A stretch of 64,000 nt of DNA, taken from positions 3,472,001-3,536,000 of the forward strand of contig NZ_JAGJBZ010000002.1 of the NCBI RefSeq assembly GCF_020010925.1, given 5' to 3'. Source of the DNA: Streptomyces griseiscabiei (GTDB lineage: Bacteria; Actinomycetota; Actinomycetes; Streptomycetales; Streptomycetaceae). Shown here piece by piece: positions 27,277 to 36,232 of this stretch (positions are counted from its first letter, which is position 1; each line of letters opens with the position of its first letter). The notes under the pieces were generated by a model, which saw only the letters and a program-made list of their open reading frames with translations, was not told where the DNA came from and did no database searches. The translations under genes were made by a program, and so were the position numbers.

Positions 27277-27329
27277 TTAAGGGTTCGCCCCCATTATGTG
27301 AGTGGTTCCCCGCGCGCCCCCGGTACCCC

Positions 27330-27391
27330 GGAAGTGAATTGGGAGGCGGCGGTTGCTACTGGAGTACTACCGGGCCTCATCCGGAAGATTC
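27330..27391. repeat. Conserved interspersed element, copy B (first copy at 15979-16040)
   Basis: A 62-bp segment beginning GGAAGTGAAT, with 52 of 62 bases identical to copy A and looser similarity for about 30 bp upstream (both have GTGG then GTTCC and CCCCCGGTACC-like sequence). Both copies lie in intergenic DNA and in the same orientation. Both can be read as related peptides (EVNWEAAVATGVL and EVNGEAAIATEVL), so a relict coding segment is an alternative. Confidence 0.75.
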
Positions 27392-27567
27392 GGAGGCATG
27401 GTTCGAGCCGGGCCTTGATTCTTCGGTGGGGTTTGGCCGTGGAGCGGCACGTGGGCGCCTCGGCCGACCGGCCGTCAGGTCACCGCCCGACGGCCCCGCC
27501 ACCCCGACCGACCCACCCAGGACGGCAAGCTCCCCAGGCCGCGGCGAATCCCGGCCCGGTGACGCTG

Positions 27568-29322
27568 CTACCTCCGAGCGGCCTCCCATGCCGTCCACAA
27601 CCCGGCGTACACACCACCGGCGTCAACCAGCTCTGCGTGCGTGCCGGTCTCGATGATCCGGCCGTGCTCCATCACCATGATCCGGTCGCAGGCTGCCGCT
27701 TGGGAGAGACGGTGTGCGACCACGACGGCGGTGCGCCCGGCGAGGACGGCATCAGCAGCGCGGTCGAGCTGTCCGGCGTAGGCGGAGCCGGCCTCGGCGG
27801 TCGCTTCGTCGAGGATCATCAGGTCGGCGTCGGTGAGTAACAGGCGGGTCAGGGCGAGTTGCTGCGCCTGGGCGTCGGTGAGCGGGTGCCCGCCGATACC
27901 CAGCAGGGTGTCCAACCGGTCGGGGAGACCATCGAGGATCGATGTGGCGCCGGTGGCTTCCAGCGCCGTATGGAGGTCGTGGTCGGTGGCCCCGGGTGCG
28001 GCGAGGGTGAGGTTGTCGCGCAGGGTGCCCGCGAAGACGTGGACCTCCTGGGTGATCATCGCAGTACGGCTGGGGCGGGTGACCGTCCCTGCCTCAGGCA
28101 GGTGGGTGCCGGCGACCACACCGACGAGCGTGGTCTTGCCTGCCCCGGACACGCCGACGACGGCCACGCGCTGACCGGACGGGATGGTGAGGGTGATGTC
28201 GTCGAGCACCTGTGGACCCCCGTCGAAACGGAAGGAGACCTCATCGAGCTGTACGGCGGTGCTCGCGGCCCGCGCCGGGACGTCCGACGAGCTGAACGGA
28301 ATCGTGACCACCCCGATCATGCGGCTCAGCGACGCGAGGGCGGACTGGAGGGTGTCGATGACCAGCAGCAGCTGGTTGACCGGTCCGAGCAGGCGCAGCA
28401 CGAGCAGCATGGCGGTGGTGGCGCCGCCGACGGTCGATGCGTCGTGGTCGATGAGGACGAAGCCGACGACGAGTACGGCGGCCAGGCTCAGGCACTCCCC
28501 GAAGTTGAGCCGGGCGTTGAGCATGCTCAGCACGGTGCGTGCGCGCAGCGACTGCCCCGCGACACGCCAGGAGTTCGTCATCACAGCCCGGTGCCGTTGC
28601 TCGGCGAGCCCGAAGCCGAGCACGGTGGCGTAGCCGCGCTGGGACTCCAGGATCTGCTGGGCTCGCGCGCTCATCGCCGTCCGCTCGGCGCGGTAGACCC
28701 CTGGTCCGACGCGCGTGTACCACCGTACGGCCAGCGCGTAGACCGGCAGCACGACGGCGAAGGCGGCAGCGTAGGGCCATTCCAGGGCCGCGAGCCCGCC
28801 CAGCGACACGACGATGGTGAAGGCGGTGACGGTGAGCACCGGGATCACGGCGGGGGCGGCGTCGGCGACGGCGGTGACGTCGTCGCTGGACCGGGATATG
28901 AGGTCTCCGGTGCCGGCGCTCTCGACGAGATGCTGGGGGAGCGTCATGGCGCGGCTCACGAGCCGTTCGCGCAGCTCGGCGAGGACGGAGTGGTAGACGC
29001 GGGTGGCGAGCACGATCGTCAGCGCGGTGCCCGCGGCACCGAGGACCGCCGAGAGCGTCATGACGGCCGTGACGGTCAGCACTGTGGCGAGGTCCGCGGT
29101 GCCGGCCTGTACGCGGTCGACGAGGGAGCCGATCGCCACGGGAACGATCAGGTTGGCGCCGGTGCTGACGATCCCCAGCACCCCGGTCGCGGCGAGCCGG
29201 AGCCGGTAGCCGTGGCTGAGCCGCCACACCTCCCTGACCGTCTCGCGGCCGCTCGCCACCGGCAGCCCGGGCGGCCCGGCATCGGAAGCCGCGGTTTCGG
29301 GCGCGGCGGAGGTGTCGTTCAC
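27568..29322 (-). CDS. ABC transporter half-molecule (membrane plus ATPase), functional-ATPase subunit of siderophore heterodimer
   Basis: A 584-residue exporter-fold half-transporter from GTG 29322, which overlaps the stop of the previous gene by 4 bp. Residues 30-330 hold six membrane helices. The nucleotide-binding domain has a canonical Walker A (VVGVSGAGKTTL), Walker B with catalytic Glu (LMILDEATAE) and switch His (VVAHRLSQ), but the signature motif is LTDAQ instead of LSGGQ. With the preceding gene this makes a heterodimer with one good ATP site. By context it is related to the YbtPQ/IrtAB transporters that import ferric siderophores despite an exporter fold. Confidence 0.88.
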   Translation of the reverse strand: MNDTSAAPETAASDAGPPGLPVASGRETVREVWRLSHGYRLRLAATGVLGIVSTGANLIVPVAIGSLVDRVQAGTADLATVLTVTAVMTLSAVLGAAGTALTIVLATRVYHSVLAELRERLVSRAMTLPQHLVESAGTGDLISRSSDDVTAVADAAPAVIPVLTVTAFTIVVSLGGLAALEWPYAAAFAVVLPVYALAVRWYTRVGPGVYRAERTAMSARAQQILESQRGYATVLGFGLAEQRHRAVMTNSWRVAGQSLRARTVLSMLNARLNFGECLSLAAVLVVGFVLIDHDASTVGGATTAMLLVLRLLGPVNQLLLVIDTLQSALASLSRMIGVVTIPFSSSDVPARAASTAVQLDEVSFRFDGGPQVLDDITLTIPSGQRVAVVGVSGAGKTTLVGVVAGTHLPEAGTVTRPSRTAMITQEVHVFAGTLRDNLTLAAPGATDHDLHTALEATGATSILDGLPDRLDTLLGIGGHPLTDAQAQQLALTRLLLTDADLMILDEATAEAGSAYAGQLDRAADAVLAGRTAVVVAHRLSQAAACDRIMVMEHGRIIETGTHAELVDAGGVYAGLWTAWEAARR

Positions 29323-31079
29323 TGCGCGGTCCTCAAGGTCGCGGGTACGTCGTCGGACAGCTCGACGACGCGGTCGCAGGCAGCGAGCAGCGCCGGGGCC
29401 GAGGCGATCAGCAGCGTCGAGCGGCCCGCCCGGACACCGCGCAGCCGGCCCGCGATCGTGTGCTCGGTCACCGAGTCGACCGCAGTGGTCGGGTCGTGCA
29501 GCACGAGCACCGGCGCGTCGCTCGCCAGGGCGCGGGCGAGCGCGACCCGCTGACGCTGGCCGCCCGAGAGCCGGTTGCCGCCCTCGCCCACCGGGACGTC
29601 CAGGTCGGCCGCGAAGTCGTCGCAGGCGGCGGCCCGCACCGCGGCGTCCACCCGCTCCGGCGCGCCCGCGATCACGGCGACGTTGTCGCGGAGGCTGCCG
29701 CTGAACAGCGTGGCGCGGTGCGGCGCGACGGTGACCCGGGAGCGGTACTCGACCGGGGACAGCCTCCGCGCCTCGATCCCGTCGAGCCGTGCCTCGACCC
29801 CTCCTTCGGCCCGCGGGTCCAGCAGTGCCTCGACGACACGGGCGGCGGTCCGGTCGTCGGCGCGCACGCCCACGAGCTCGCCGGGCTCGACCCGGATCGT
29901 CACGCCGGGCCCGGAGGCGTTCGGCACGACCACGTCCAACTCCGGCAGCGCGGTGACCTCTTGCGGGGTCGCGACCTCAGGCCCCGCCGGTGACGTGGCG
30001 TTGTCCCGCAGCACGTCGAGGACACGTACGGACGAGGCGCGGGCGCCGGCGAGGTTGGGGACGGACGTGCTCGCGATCGCCTGGATCTGCGGCAGCAGCG
30101 CCTGGGCGAGGCCGACGGCGGTGATCAGCCCGCCGATGCTGAGCTGTCCGTCCACGGCGAACCACCCCGCCAGCCCCACCACCGCGGCGACGAACGTGCC
30201 GCTGACCACGCCCGAGCCCACCAGGAACCTCCCGAGCAGGCCCGCGTTGCGCCTGGCGCCGACCAGGGTCTTCCGGCTTGCCTGCCGGTAGCGGCTGGTC
30301 GCCTCGGCCTCGGCCCGTATCCCTTTGATCACCCGGTAGCCGGCGACGAGGTCCGTGGCCTGGCCGACCGTGGAGGCCAGCAGCTCCTGGTACTCGCGGG
30401 TGTCCCGGGAGAGCCGTTCGCTGAGCAGCCCCATCGTCCAGACCGCGACCGGCGCCCCGAACAGCACCACGAGTCCGAGCAGCCAGTGCGTCGCCAGCAG
30501 CGACACGGCGATGAACGCGATGGCCGTGATCCTCGACACCGGGATGATCGCCAGGATCACCGCGTTCGACAGGCGTGCGACGTCGTTCGTCATCACCGAG
30601 ACCACGCTGCCGCCCGGCGCGCGGGCGGAGCCGCCGACCGGGTGCAGCACGCCCCTGGACAGGGTGCCGCGGAGCCGGTGCTGCACCACCTGCACCGCAT
30701 GGGCGGTCAGCCGCAGCGAGAGTCTCGCCGCCGACGTCAGCGCGAGGTAGAGGGCCACCAGCACGCCGAGCCACAGGACCAGTTGTCCCTCGTCCCCGGT
30801 CGCCAGCGCCCGGTCGATCGCGAGTCCCATCACCACCGGGACCGCGGACTCGCCCACCTGCCACACGATCGCCAGCAGCATCGCGGGAACGCTGATCCGC
30901 CTCACCGAGAAGATCACGCGCAGGAGGAACCGGCCCGGGGTGGTCCCCGGCCCGAACTCGAACGGCCGGGCTCCGACGGGCTCGGCGGGAGCGAGCAGAA
31001 GCACCGGCAGCCTGCGGGTGAGCGGCCCTCGCCCCAGTCCCGCGATGTCGGTGCCCGAGGAACGCGGGGAGTTCGTCAT
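29319..31079 (-). CDS. ABC transporter half-molecule with degenerate ATP site, siderophore heterodimer partner
   Basis: A 586-residue exporter-fold half-transporter from ATG 31079 that overlaps the esterase stop as ATGA. Membrane helices cover residues 60-340. In the nucleotide-binding domain the Walker A glycine-lysine loop is lost (GVRADDRTAARV), Walker B reads VLVLHDPTTAVD with His and Asp where Asp-Glu are expected, and the switch His is missing (LIASAP), while the signature LSGGQRQRVALARAL is perfect. These losses mirror those of the next gene exactly, so the two proteins can form one complete ATP site. It probably moves a ferric siderophore or its iron-free form across the membrane. Confidence 0.88.
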   Translation of the reverse strand: MTNSPRSSGTDIAGLGRGPLTRRLPVLLLAPAEPVGARPFEFGPGTTPGRFLLRVIFSVRRISVPAMLLAIVWQVGESAVPVVMGLAIDRALATGDEGQLVLWLGVLVALYLALTSAARLSLRLTAHAVQVVQHRLRGTLSRGVLHPVGGSARAPGGSVVSVMTNDVARLSNAVILAIIPVSRITAIAFIAVSLLATHWLLGLVVLFGAPVAVWTMGLLSERLSRDTREYQELLASTVGQATDLVAGYRVIKGIRAEAEATSRYRQASRKTLVGARRNAGLLGRFLVGSGVVSGTFVAAVVGLAGWFAVDGQLSIGGLITAVGLAQALLPQIQAIASTSVPNLAGARASSVRVLDVLRDNATSPAGPEVATPQEVTALPELDVVVPNASGPGVTIRVEPGELVGVRADDRTAARVVEALLDPRAEGGVEARLDGIEARRLSPVEYRSRVTVAPHRATLFSGSLRDNVAVIAGAPERVDAAVRAAACDDFAADLDVPVGEGGNRLSGGQRQRVALARALASDAPVLVLHDPTTAVDSVTEHTIAGRLRGVRAGRSTLLIASAPALLAACDRVVELSDDVPATLRTAQ

Positions 31080-32272
31080 GCCTGGCTCCGATCCGTGTTC
31101 CTGAGCGGGAAGCACCACAGCAGGGCATCGGCGAAGACTCCTCGCCACCACGCGTAGTCGTGTCCGCCGGCGAACTCCCGGTAGAGGGTGTCGTAGCCCT
31201 TGCCGGTCAGTACGTGGTCCAGCCAGCGGCTGTGGGTGATCGAGCTCTCCAGCTCACCGACGTCGTGGAAGATCCGGATCGGTGCCGTTTCCGCGGCCAG
31301 GCAGTCGGCGATCAGGGTCGGTACGGGGGTGCGGCGGAGCAGTTCGCCCGCCCCGGTGCCCCATCGGAGGTCGGGGTGGTACCCGCACGACGGGGACTGG
31401 AGGATGGCGTTGCCGAACGTCGTCGGGTGGTGGAGTGCTGTCCAGCCGGCGCACAGACCGCCGAAGCTCTCGCCGGCCAGCGCGACGTCACGGGGGTCCC
31501 GTGAGAGCGGATACCGGTCGCGGAGCCACGGCAGCAGTTCTTCGGCCAGCATCCGGGAGAACGCCGGGTTGCAGAGCAGCTCTTCGTCGCGCCGCGGCGC
31601 GGGCTGAGCGACGAGGACCACCACGCAGGGGCGGATCAGTCCCGCCCGGACCAGGGCGTCGCGGACGCTCGGCGCGCTGTGGTCCGGCGTCCCGTCCAGG
31701 TGGATCACGACGGGCAGCGCGCTCTCGTCCGAGAACGCGCCCGGGGGCATCGAGACCCAGATGCGACGCTCGTCCCCCAGAAGCTCGCTCACCGGCACGG
31801 CGGTGTCCCCTGCCGGGGCCGGCCGTGCCTCGGCCTGATCGAGCCAGGGCAGCGGCACCGCGTCGGGCAGCACGGCCACCGAGGCACCGGAGAACCGCTC
31901 CACCGAGCACTCCGAGAACCTCGGGGCCGGGTTGAACGGGTCCGGGACCCGTTCGCCCTCACCCGTCGGCCCACGTCGTGTGAACACGTACGAGAAGCGC
32001 AGGTCGGAACGCATGCGCAGGGTGAGGACGCGGAACGGCGTCCCCGCCACCGGGGCGAACTCCGCGTCGATCGGGTTGAAGCCGATCCTGGGGCCGATCA
32101 CCACCGAGAGGGTGGTGACCGTGTCGTCCCCGGACTCGTCGACGAACGTCACCTCCACCTCGTCCGCGGAGACCCGCTCGACAAGCGGTGCACCCGTCGC
32201 CGCGAGGTGTCGTCCGAACCTCTCCGGGCTCCACGCACCGGTCGCCAGTTTCCCGACAGACGGATCAGCCAT
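31076..32272 (-). CDS. Enterochelin-type ferric siderophore esterase (Fes/IroE-like)
   Basis: A 398-residue cytoplasmic esterase from ATG 32272, with GGAAGG upstream and an 8-bp overlap with the ATPase gene. The N-terminal about 170 residues correspond to the enterochelin-esterase N-terminal beta domain, and the rest to an esterase-D-type hydrolase: LPVVIHLDG, ALAGESFGGLCAGW with nucleophile serine, and a final GGHDYAWWRG histidine. These enzymes cut the ester backbone of imported ferric trilactone siderophores to release iron. Its place in the uptake operon suggests the siderophore has ester bonds. Confidence 0.9.
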   Translation of the reverse strand: MADPSVGKLATGAWSPERFGRHLAATGAPLVERVSADEVEVTFVDESGDDTVTTLSVVIGPRIGFNPIDAEFAPVAGTPFRVLTLRMRSDLRFSYVFTRRGPTGEGERVPDPFNPAPRFSECSVERFSGASVAVLPDAVPLPWLDQAEARPAPAGDTAVPVSELLGDERRIWVSMPPGAFSDESALPVVIHLDGTPDHSAPSVRDALVRAGLIRPCVVVLVAQPAPRRDEELLCNPAFSRMLAEELLPWLRDRYPLSRDPRDVALAGESFGGLCAGWTALHHPTTFGNAILQSPSCGYHPDLRWGTGAGELLRRTPVPTLIADCLAAETAPIRIFHDVGELESSITHSRWLDHVLTGKGYDTLYREFAGGHDYAWWRGVFADALLWCFPLRNTDRSQA

Positions 32273-33119
32273 TTCTCGCACCTTCCACGTCGGTGTCGCC
32301 GACGGACCAACGCCGGGTTCGTTCGCGGCCGAGCGGTACCACCTGGGGGCTGCCGGCCACCGGATCGGGCACCACCAGGCAGGGCAGACCGAACACCTCC
32401 TGGACCAGCTCGACCGTGACGACCTCGTCCGGAGTGCCCTCGGCGACCACGGCGCCGTCCTTCATGGCGATCAGATGGGTGCCGTAGCGGGCGGCGTGGT
32501 TCAGGTCGTGCAGGACGGCGACCAGGGTGTGGCCGAGGTGGTGCAGGTCGGTGAAGAGCTCCATCAGCTCGATCTGGTGGGTGATGTCGAGGAAGGTGGT
32601 CGGTTCGTCGAGCAGCGTGATGTCGGTGTGCTGCGCGAGCGCCATCGCCACCCACACACGCTGGCGCTGCCCGCCCGACAGCTCGTCCACCAGGCGCCCG
32701 GACAGGTCGGCGACCGACGTCTGGTGCATCGCCCTGAGCACGGCCTGCTCGTCGCCCTCGGTCCACTGCCGGATGAACCCCTGGTGGGGGTACCGTCCCC
32801 GGGCGACGAGGTCGGCGACGGTGATCGCGTCCGGGGCGATCGAGGTCTGCGGGAGCAGACCGACCCGGCGCGCCACCTCTTTGGTCCTGTAGGAGTTGAT
32901 GTCGGCACCGTCGAGGACGATCTGACCGGCCGACGGCTTCAGCAGGCGGGACAGGCTGCGCAGCAGGGTGGACTTGCCGCACGCGTTCGGGCCGACGATG
33001 ACCGTGAACGACTTGTCGGGGATCGCCACCGAGAGGCGTTCGGAGATGACCCGCCGGTCGTAGCCGATCGTCGCCGACTCCACCCGGAGGCGCGCGGTGT
33101 CCGGCGGGGTGGCGCTCAC
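32265..33119 (-). CDS. Iron-siderophore ABC transporter ATPase (FecE/FepC-like)
   Basis: A 284-residue ATPase from GTG 33119, overlapping the permease stop as GTGA. All motifs are canonical: Walker A GPNACGKSTLL, Q-loop LLPQTSIAP, signature LSGGQRQRVWVAMALAQ, Walker B ITLLDEPTTFLD and switch His VLHDLNHAARYG. The PHQGFIRQW region is typical of siderophore ATPases. It powers the two FecCD permeases encoded just upstream in the same operon. Confidence 0.95.
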   Translation of the reverse strand: MSATPPDTARLRVESATIGYDRRVISERLSVAIPDKSFTVIVGPNACGKSTLLRSLSRLLKPSAGQIVLDGADINSYRTKEVARRVGLLPQTSIAPDAITVADLVARGRYPHQGFIRQWTEGDEQAVLRAMHQTSVADLSGRLVDELSGGQRQRVWVAMALAQHTDITLLDEPTTFLDITHQIELMELFTDLHHLGHTLVAVLHDLNHAARYGTHLIAMKDGAVVAEGTPDEVVTVELVQEVFGLPCLVVPDPVAGSPQVVPLGRERTRRWSVGDTDVEGARNG

Positions 33120-34174
33120 AGGCGTCTCCTGGCTTGGGTGAACAGCAGATATCCGAGGTAGCCGCCGCCGAGCACCACGGTGATGATGCCGACCGGCAGC
33201 GGGGTGGGGGCGACGTGCTGGGCGAGATAGTCCGACACCAGACACAGCAGCGCGCCGACGAAGGCGGCCGGGGCGAGGGTGATCCCGGCGGTGCGGGCGA
33301 GCCGGCGTCCGATCTGCGGGGCGACCAGGGAGATGAACACGATCGGCCCCGACGCGGCCGTGACCGTCGCCGTCAGCGCCACTCCCACCAGGATCAGGCC
33401 GAGGCGTACGGGCGCGACCCGTACCCCCTGCGAGGCCGCCGCCTCGTCACCCAGCTCCAGCTGCCGCATCGGCCGGCTCAACATGCCGGCCAGCAGCAGG
33501 AGTACGGCGATGCAGACGCCGCCGACGACGACCTGGTCCCAGGACACGCCGTTGAGCGACCCGGCACCCCACGCGGCGGCGGACATCGCCTGGTCCAGGT
33601 CGGCCTTGAGGATCAGCCAGATGTTGAGCGACTCGAGCATCGCCGAGACGCCGATGCCGACGATGATCAGCCGGAACCCCTGCACCCCTCGTCGGTAGGC
33701 GAGCACGTACACGGCCACGGCGGTGGCCGTCCCGCCCAGCAACGCCCCGCCGACCAGCTGCGCGTAGGTGCCGTTGAGGACCAGGATCACGACCAGAGCG
33801 CCGGTGTAGGAGCCCTGGGTGAACCCGACGATGCCGGGGTCGGCAAGGGGGTTGCGCAGCAGTGACTGGAAGACCGCGCCGCTCACACCGAGGGCGGCGC
33901 CGAAGACCAGTGCGGCGGCCACCCGGGGCAGCCGCCACTCGACCACGATGTCGTGGACGATGTCGTTCTCCCGGCCGGTCAGTGCGGAGAGCACCTGCCC
34001 GGGGCTCAGCGCGTACGAGCCGGTCATCAGCGCGAGCACGGCCGTGCCGGCCACCGCGACCGCGAGCACCGCGCAGACGACGATCGAGCGCCACTGGAGC
34101 CGTAGCGCGATCCGCCGGCGCCGCAGCACCAGCACCCGCCGCCCGAAGTCCACCCGCGACATGTGCGTGTTCAC
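33116..34174 (-). CDS. FecCD-family siderophore ABC permease (second permease)
   Basis: A 352-residue protein with about nine to ten membrane segments starting at GTG 34174, with a GTGA overlap to the previous gene. It has the family marks LPRVAAALVFGAALGVSGAVFQ, NPLADPGIVGFTQG, GEL-like LELGDEAAASQGV and GPIVFISLVAPQIGRRL. It corresponds to the FepG/FecD partner of a heterodimeric BtuCD-type importer. Confidence 0.94.
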   Translation of the reverse strand: MNTHMSRVDFGRRVLVLRRRRIALRLQWRSIVVCAVLAVAVAGTAVLALMTGSYALSPGQVLSALTGRENDIVHDIVVEWRLPRVAAALVFGAALGVSGAVFQSLLRNPLADPGIVGFTQGSYTGALVVILVLNGTYAQLVGGALLGGTATAVAVYVLAYRRGVQGFRLIIVGIGVSAMLESLNIWLILKADLDQAMSAAAWGAGSLNGVSWDQVVVGGVCIAVLLLLAGMLSRPMRQLELGDEAAASQGVRVAPVRLGLILVGVALTATVTAASGPIVFISLVAPQIGRRLARTAGITLAPAAFVGALLCLVSDYLAQHVAPTPLPVGIITVVLGGGYLGYLLFTQARRRL

Positions 34175-35214
34175 AGTCCACTCGATTTCTTGCGCCGCAC
34201 CAGCGTGACGAGAACGGGTGCGCCGACGAAGGCGGTGACGACACCCACGGGGATCTCGCCGGGGCGCAGCACGAGGCGGCCGAGGATGTCGGAGACCAGG
34301 AGCAGGCTCGGGGCGAGGAGGATGCTGTAGGCGAAGATCCAGCGTTGGTCCGGGCCGACGATCCAGCGCGCCACGTGCGGCACCATGAGTCCGACGAATC
34401 CGATGGGCCCGGCGATCGCGGTGGCGCCACCGGCAAGGAGGGTGAGTGCGATGACCGCGAGCACACGGGTGCGTGTCAGCCGGACCCCTTGGGCGACCGC
34501 CAGCTCGTCACCCAGAGCCAGTGCGTTGAGCGGGCCCGACACCGCGAACGCCAGGACGAATGCCACCGCGAGGAACGGCAGGACCGGCCACACCACGTCG
34601 AGCGGGCGCCCCGCGATCGACCCGGCGTTCCAGTTCCGCATCGCGTCGAAGGCGTCGGGGTCGGTCAGTTGGAGCGCCTCCCTGGCGCCGCCGAGCACGG
34701 CGCCGACGCAGACCCCGGCGAGCACCATGACCACCGGCGAGGAACCCTGCCGTGTCGATCCGAGGACGAGCAGCAGGAGCGTGGCGATCAGGGCCCCCGC
34801 GAACGCGAACCACATGTAGCCCCGCGGGTCGCGGACGCCGAGCAGGCCCACGGCGACCGTCACCGCGAAGGACGCGCCGGCATGGACTCCCAGGACACCC
34901 GGATCGGCCAGGGGATTGCGGGTGAGAGCCTGGATCAGCGCGCCCGACAGGCCGAGGGCGACGCCGACGACCAGACCCACGATCGTGCGCGGCAGCCGGA
35001 AGTCGCGGATCGCGTACTGGTCGATGTCGGCCGAGGAGCGGAACAGCGCGTCCCACACCACGGACGGCGCGATCGCCGTCGACCCGATCATGACGCTCAG
35101 CACCAGCAGTACCACCAGCGCCACCAGTGCGACGACCAGGCCGAGCAGACGACGACGCGGTCCGGGCACCGTCACGGTGCCCGGACCGTCGTGCCGCAGG
35201 GCGAGGGCTGTCAC
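34171..35214 (-). CDS. FecCD-family siderophore ABC permease (first permease)
   Basis: A 347-residue protein with about nine to ten membrane segments starting at GTG 35214, overlapping the binding-protein stop. Family signatures are RDFRLPRTIVGLVVGVALGLSGALIQ, NPLADPGVLGVHAGASF, LALGDELAVAQGV and GPIGFVGLMVPHVAR. It is the FepD/FecC-type partner of the next permease. Confidence 0.94.
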   Translation of the reverse strand: MTALALRHDGPGTVTVPGPRRRLLGLVVALVALVVLLVLSVMIGSTAIAPSVVWDALFRSSADIDQYAIRDFRLPRTIVGLVVGVALGLSGALIQALTRNPLADPGVLGVHAGASFAVTVAVGLLGVRDPRGYMWFAFAGALIATLLLLVLGSTRQGSSPVVMVLAGVCVGAVLGGAREALQLTDPDAFDAMRNWNAGSIAGRPLDVVWPVLPFLAVAFVLAFAVSGPLNALALGDELAVAQGVRLTRTRVLAVIALTLLAGGATAIAGPIGFVGLMVPHVARWIVGPDQRWIFAYSILLAPSLLLVSDILGRLVLRPGEIPVGVVTAFVGAPVLVTLVRRKKSSGL

Positions 35215-36191
35215 CGCTTGCCGGGGAGGGTCGCCAGCGCGCTGTCGAGCGAGTCCAGGTACCGGTTGACGGGCCCGTAGGAGTTGTTGCCGGGGCAGAA
35301 GACTCCCAGCGCCCGGCCGGAGCCCACGGCAGGCAGCGCCTTCCAGGTGTTGGTCTTGACCACCGGCCCGAACGGCTCCGTCGGCCGGCCGTCGGCGCCG
35401 ACGGGGTAGGTGATCACGTCGTACTCGGACAGCTCACCGATCCGCTCGAACGGCAGGGACTCGTAGGCCAGGGGGTCCTTGCCCTCGGCCGCCTCGGGGA
35501 GGTCCAGGCCGATGTCGTCCCGGGCGATCTCGGAGCAGCCGATGTCCGCTATGTAGAACGTTCCCGGATCGCTCCAGTCCCCGCGGGAGACGTCGACGAA
35601 CGAGGTGTTCCTGATGGTGTCGGCGTAGGTCTTCTGGATCTTGGCGACCTTCGACTTGAACTCCGCCTCCTGCCGGCTGAGCACATCCGAGACGTTGCCG
35701 GCCTCCGCGATCGCTCCGGCGAAGGTCTTCCACTCGGTGTCGAGCCCCCAGTACACGGTCGGGGCGACCGTCTCGAGCTTCTTGCCGACCTTGTCCCAGT
35801 CATTGGAGTGGAACTGGACGAGGATGAGGTCCGGCTTGAGGGCGGCGAGCTTCTCGACGTCCACCTCACCCCCATTGCTGCCGACGATCTCGGCCGCCTC
35901 GTACGCGGTCCGCTGTTCCTCCGGCAGCACGTCGAGGTCGGACTCGGACACCTCGGTGACGCCCACCGGCTTGCCACCCAGATCGATGAAGGGGAGGTTC
36001 GTGTTGCCGATCGTGACGATGCGCCGGGGATCGACGGGAACTTTGACCGTGCCGTTCTCGGCCTTGACGCTGCGGGTCTCGGCGGCCTTGTCGCCGGTGT
36101 CGTCGCCGTCACTGCCGCAGGCGGTGAGGACGAGCGACGCGCTCATCAGTGCGGCAGCGAGGGCTGCGCCGCGCCTCGGGGCGTTGCTCAT
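35211..36191 (-). CDS. Iron-siderophore-binding lipoprotein
   Basis: A 326-residue type III (TroA/FepB-like) binding protein with a lipoprotein signal (ALMSASLVLTAC, acylated Cys at 25). The mature part shows PRRIVTIGNTNLPFIDLGGKPVGV, the NGGEVDVEKLAALKPDLILV hinge region and a C-terminal STDSALATLP-like helix. ATG 36191 has an AGAAGAGAG ribosome site. It captures the ferric siderophore outside the membrane for the FecCD permeases. It follows the SIP-methyltransferase gene by 41 bp. Confidence 0.93.
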   Translation of the reverse strand: MSNAPRRGAALAAALMSASLVLTACGSDGDDTGDKAAETRSVKAENGTVKVPVDPRRIVTIGNTNLPFIDLGGKPVGVTEVSESDLDVLPEEQRTAYEAAEIVGSNGGEVDVEKLAALKPDLILVQFHSNDWDKVGKKLETVAPTVYWGLDTEWKTFAGAIAEAGNVSDVLSRQEAEFKSKVAKIQKTYADTIRNTSFVDVSRGDWSDPGTFYIADIGCSEIARDDIGLDLPEAAEGKDPLAYESLPFERIGELSEYDVITYPVGADGRPTEPFGPVVKTNTWKALPAVGSGRALGVFCPGNNSYGPVNRYLDSLDSALATLPGKR

Positions 36192-36232
36192 GGGTGCTCT
36201 CTTCTTTTCTCTTCTTCTCGGTGTGGAGGGGG

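Larger units (their letters stand above)
26847..27567. other. Long intergenic region with low-GC island and interspersed element
   Basis: About 720 bp between two minus-strand genes without a credible gene. The left part must contain the promoter of the duplicated membrane protein. On the minus strand the frame stays open upstream of its ATG as far as 27014 (ELADKSVQFPARIEELIRLP), possibly a remnant of another gene or an alternative start. Around 27170-27300 GC content drops clearly. Confidence 0.5.

Noticed and set aside
27298..27840. 180-residue open frame spanning interspersed element B
   Set aside because: It runs into the antisense of the ABC transporter gene and has no ribosome site; only the first part resembles copy A, whose frame stops quickly.
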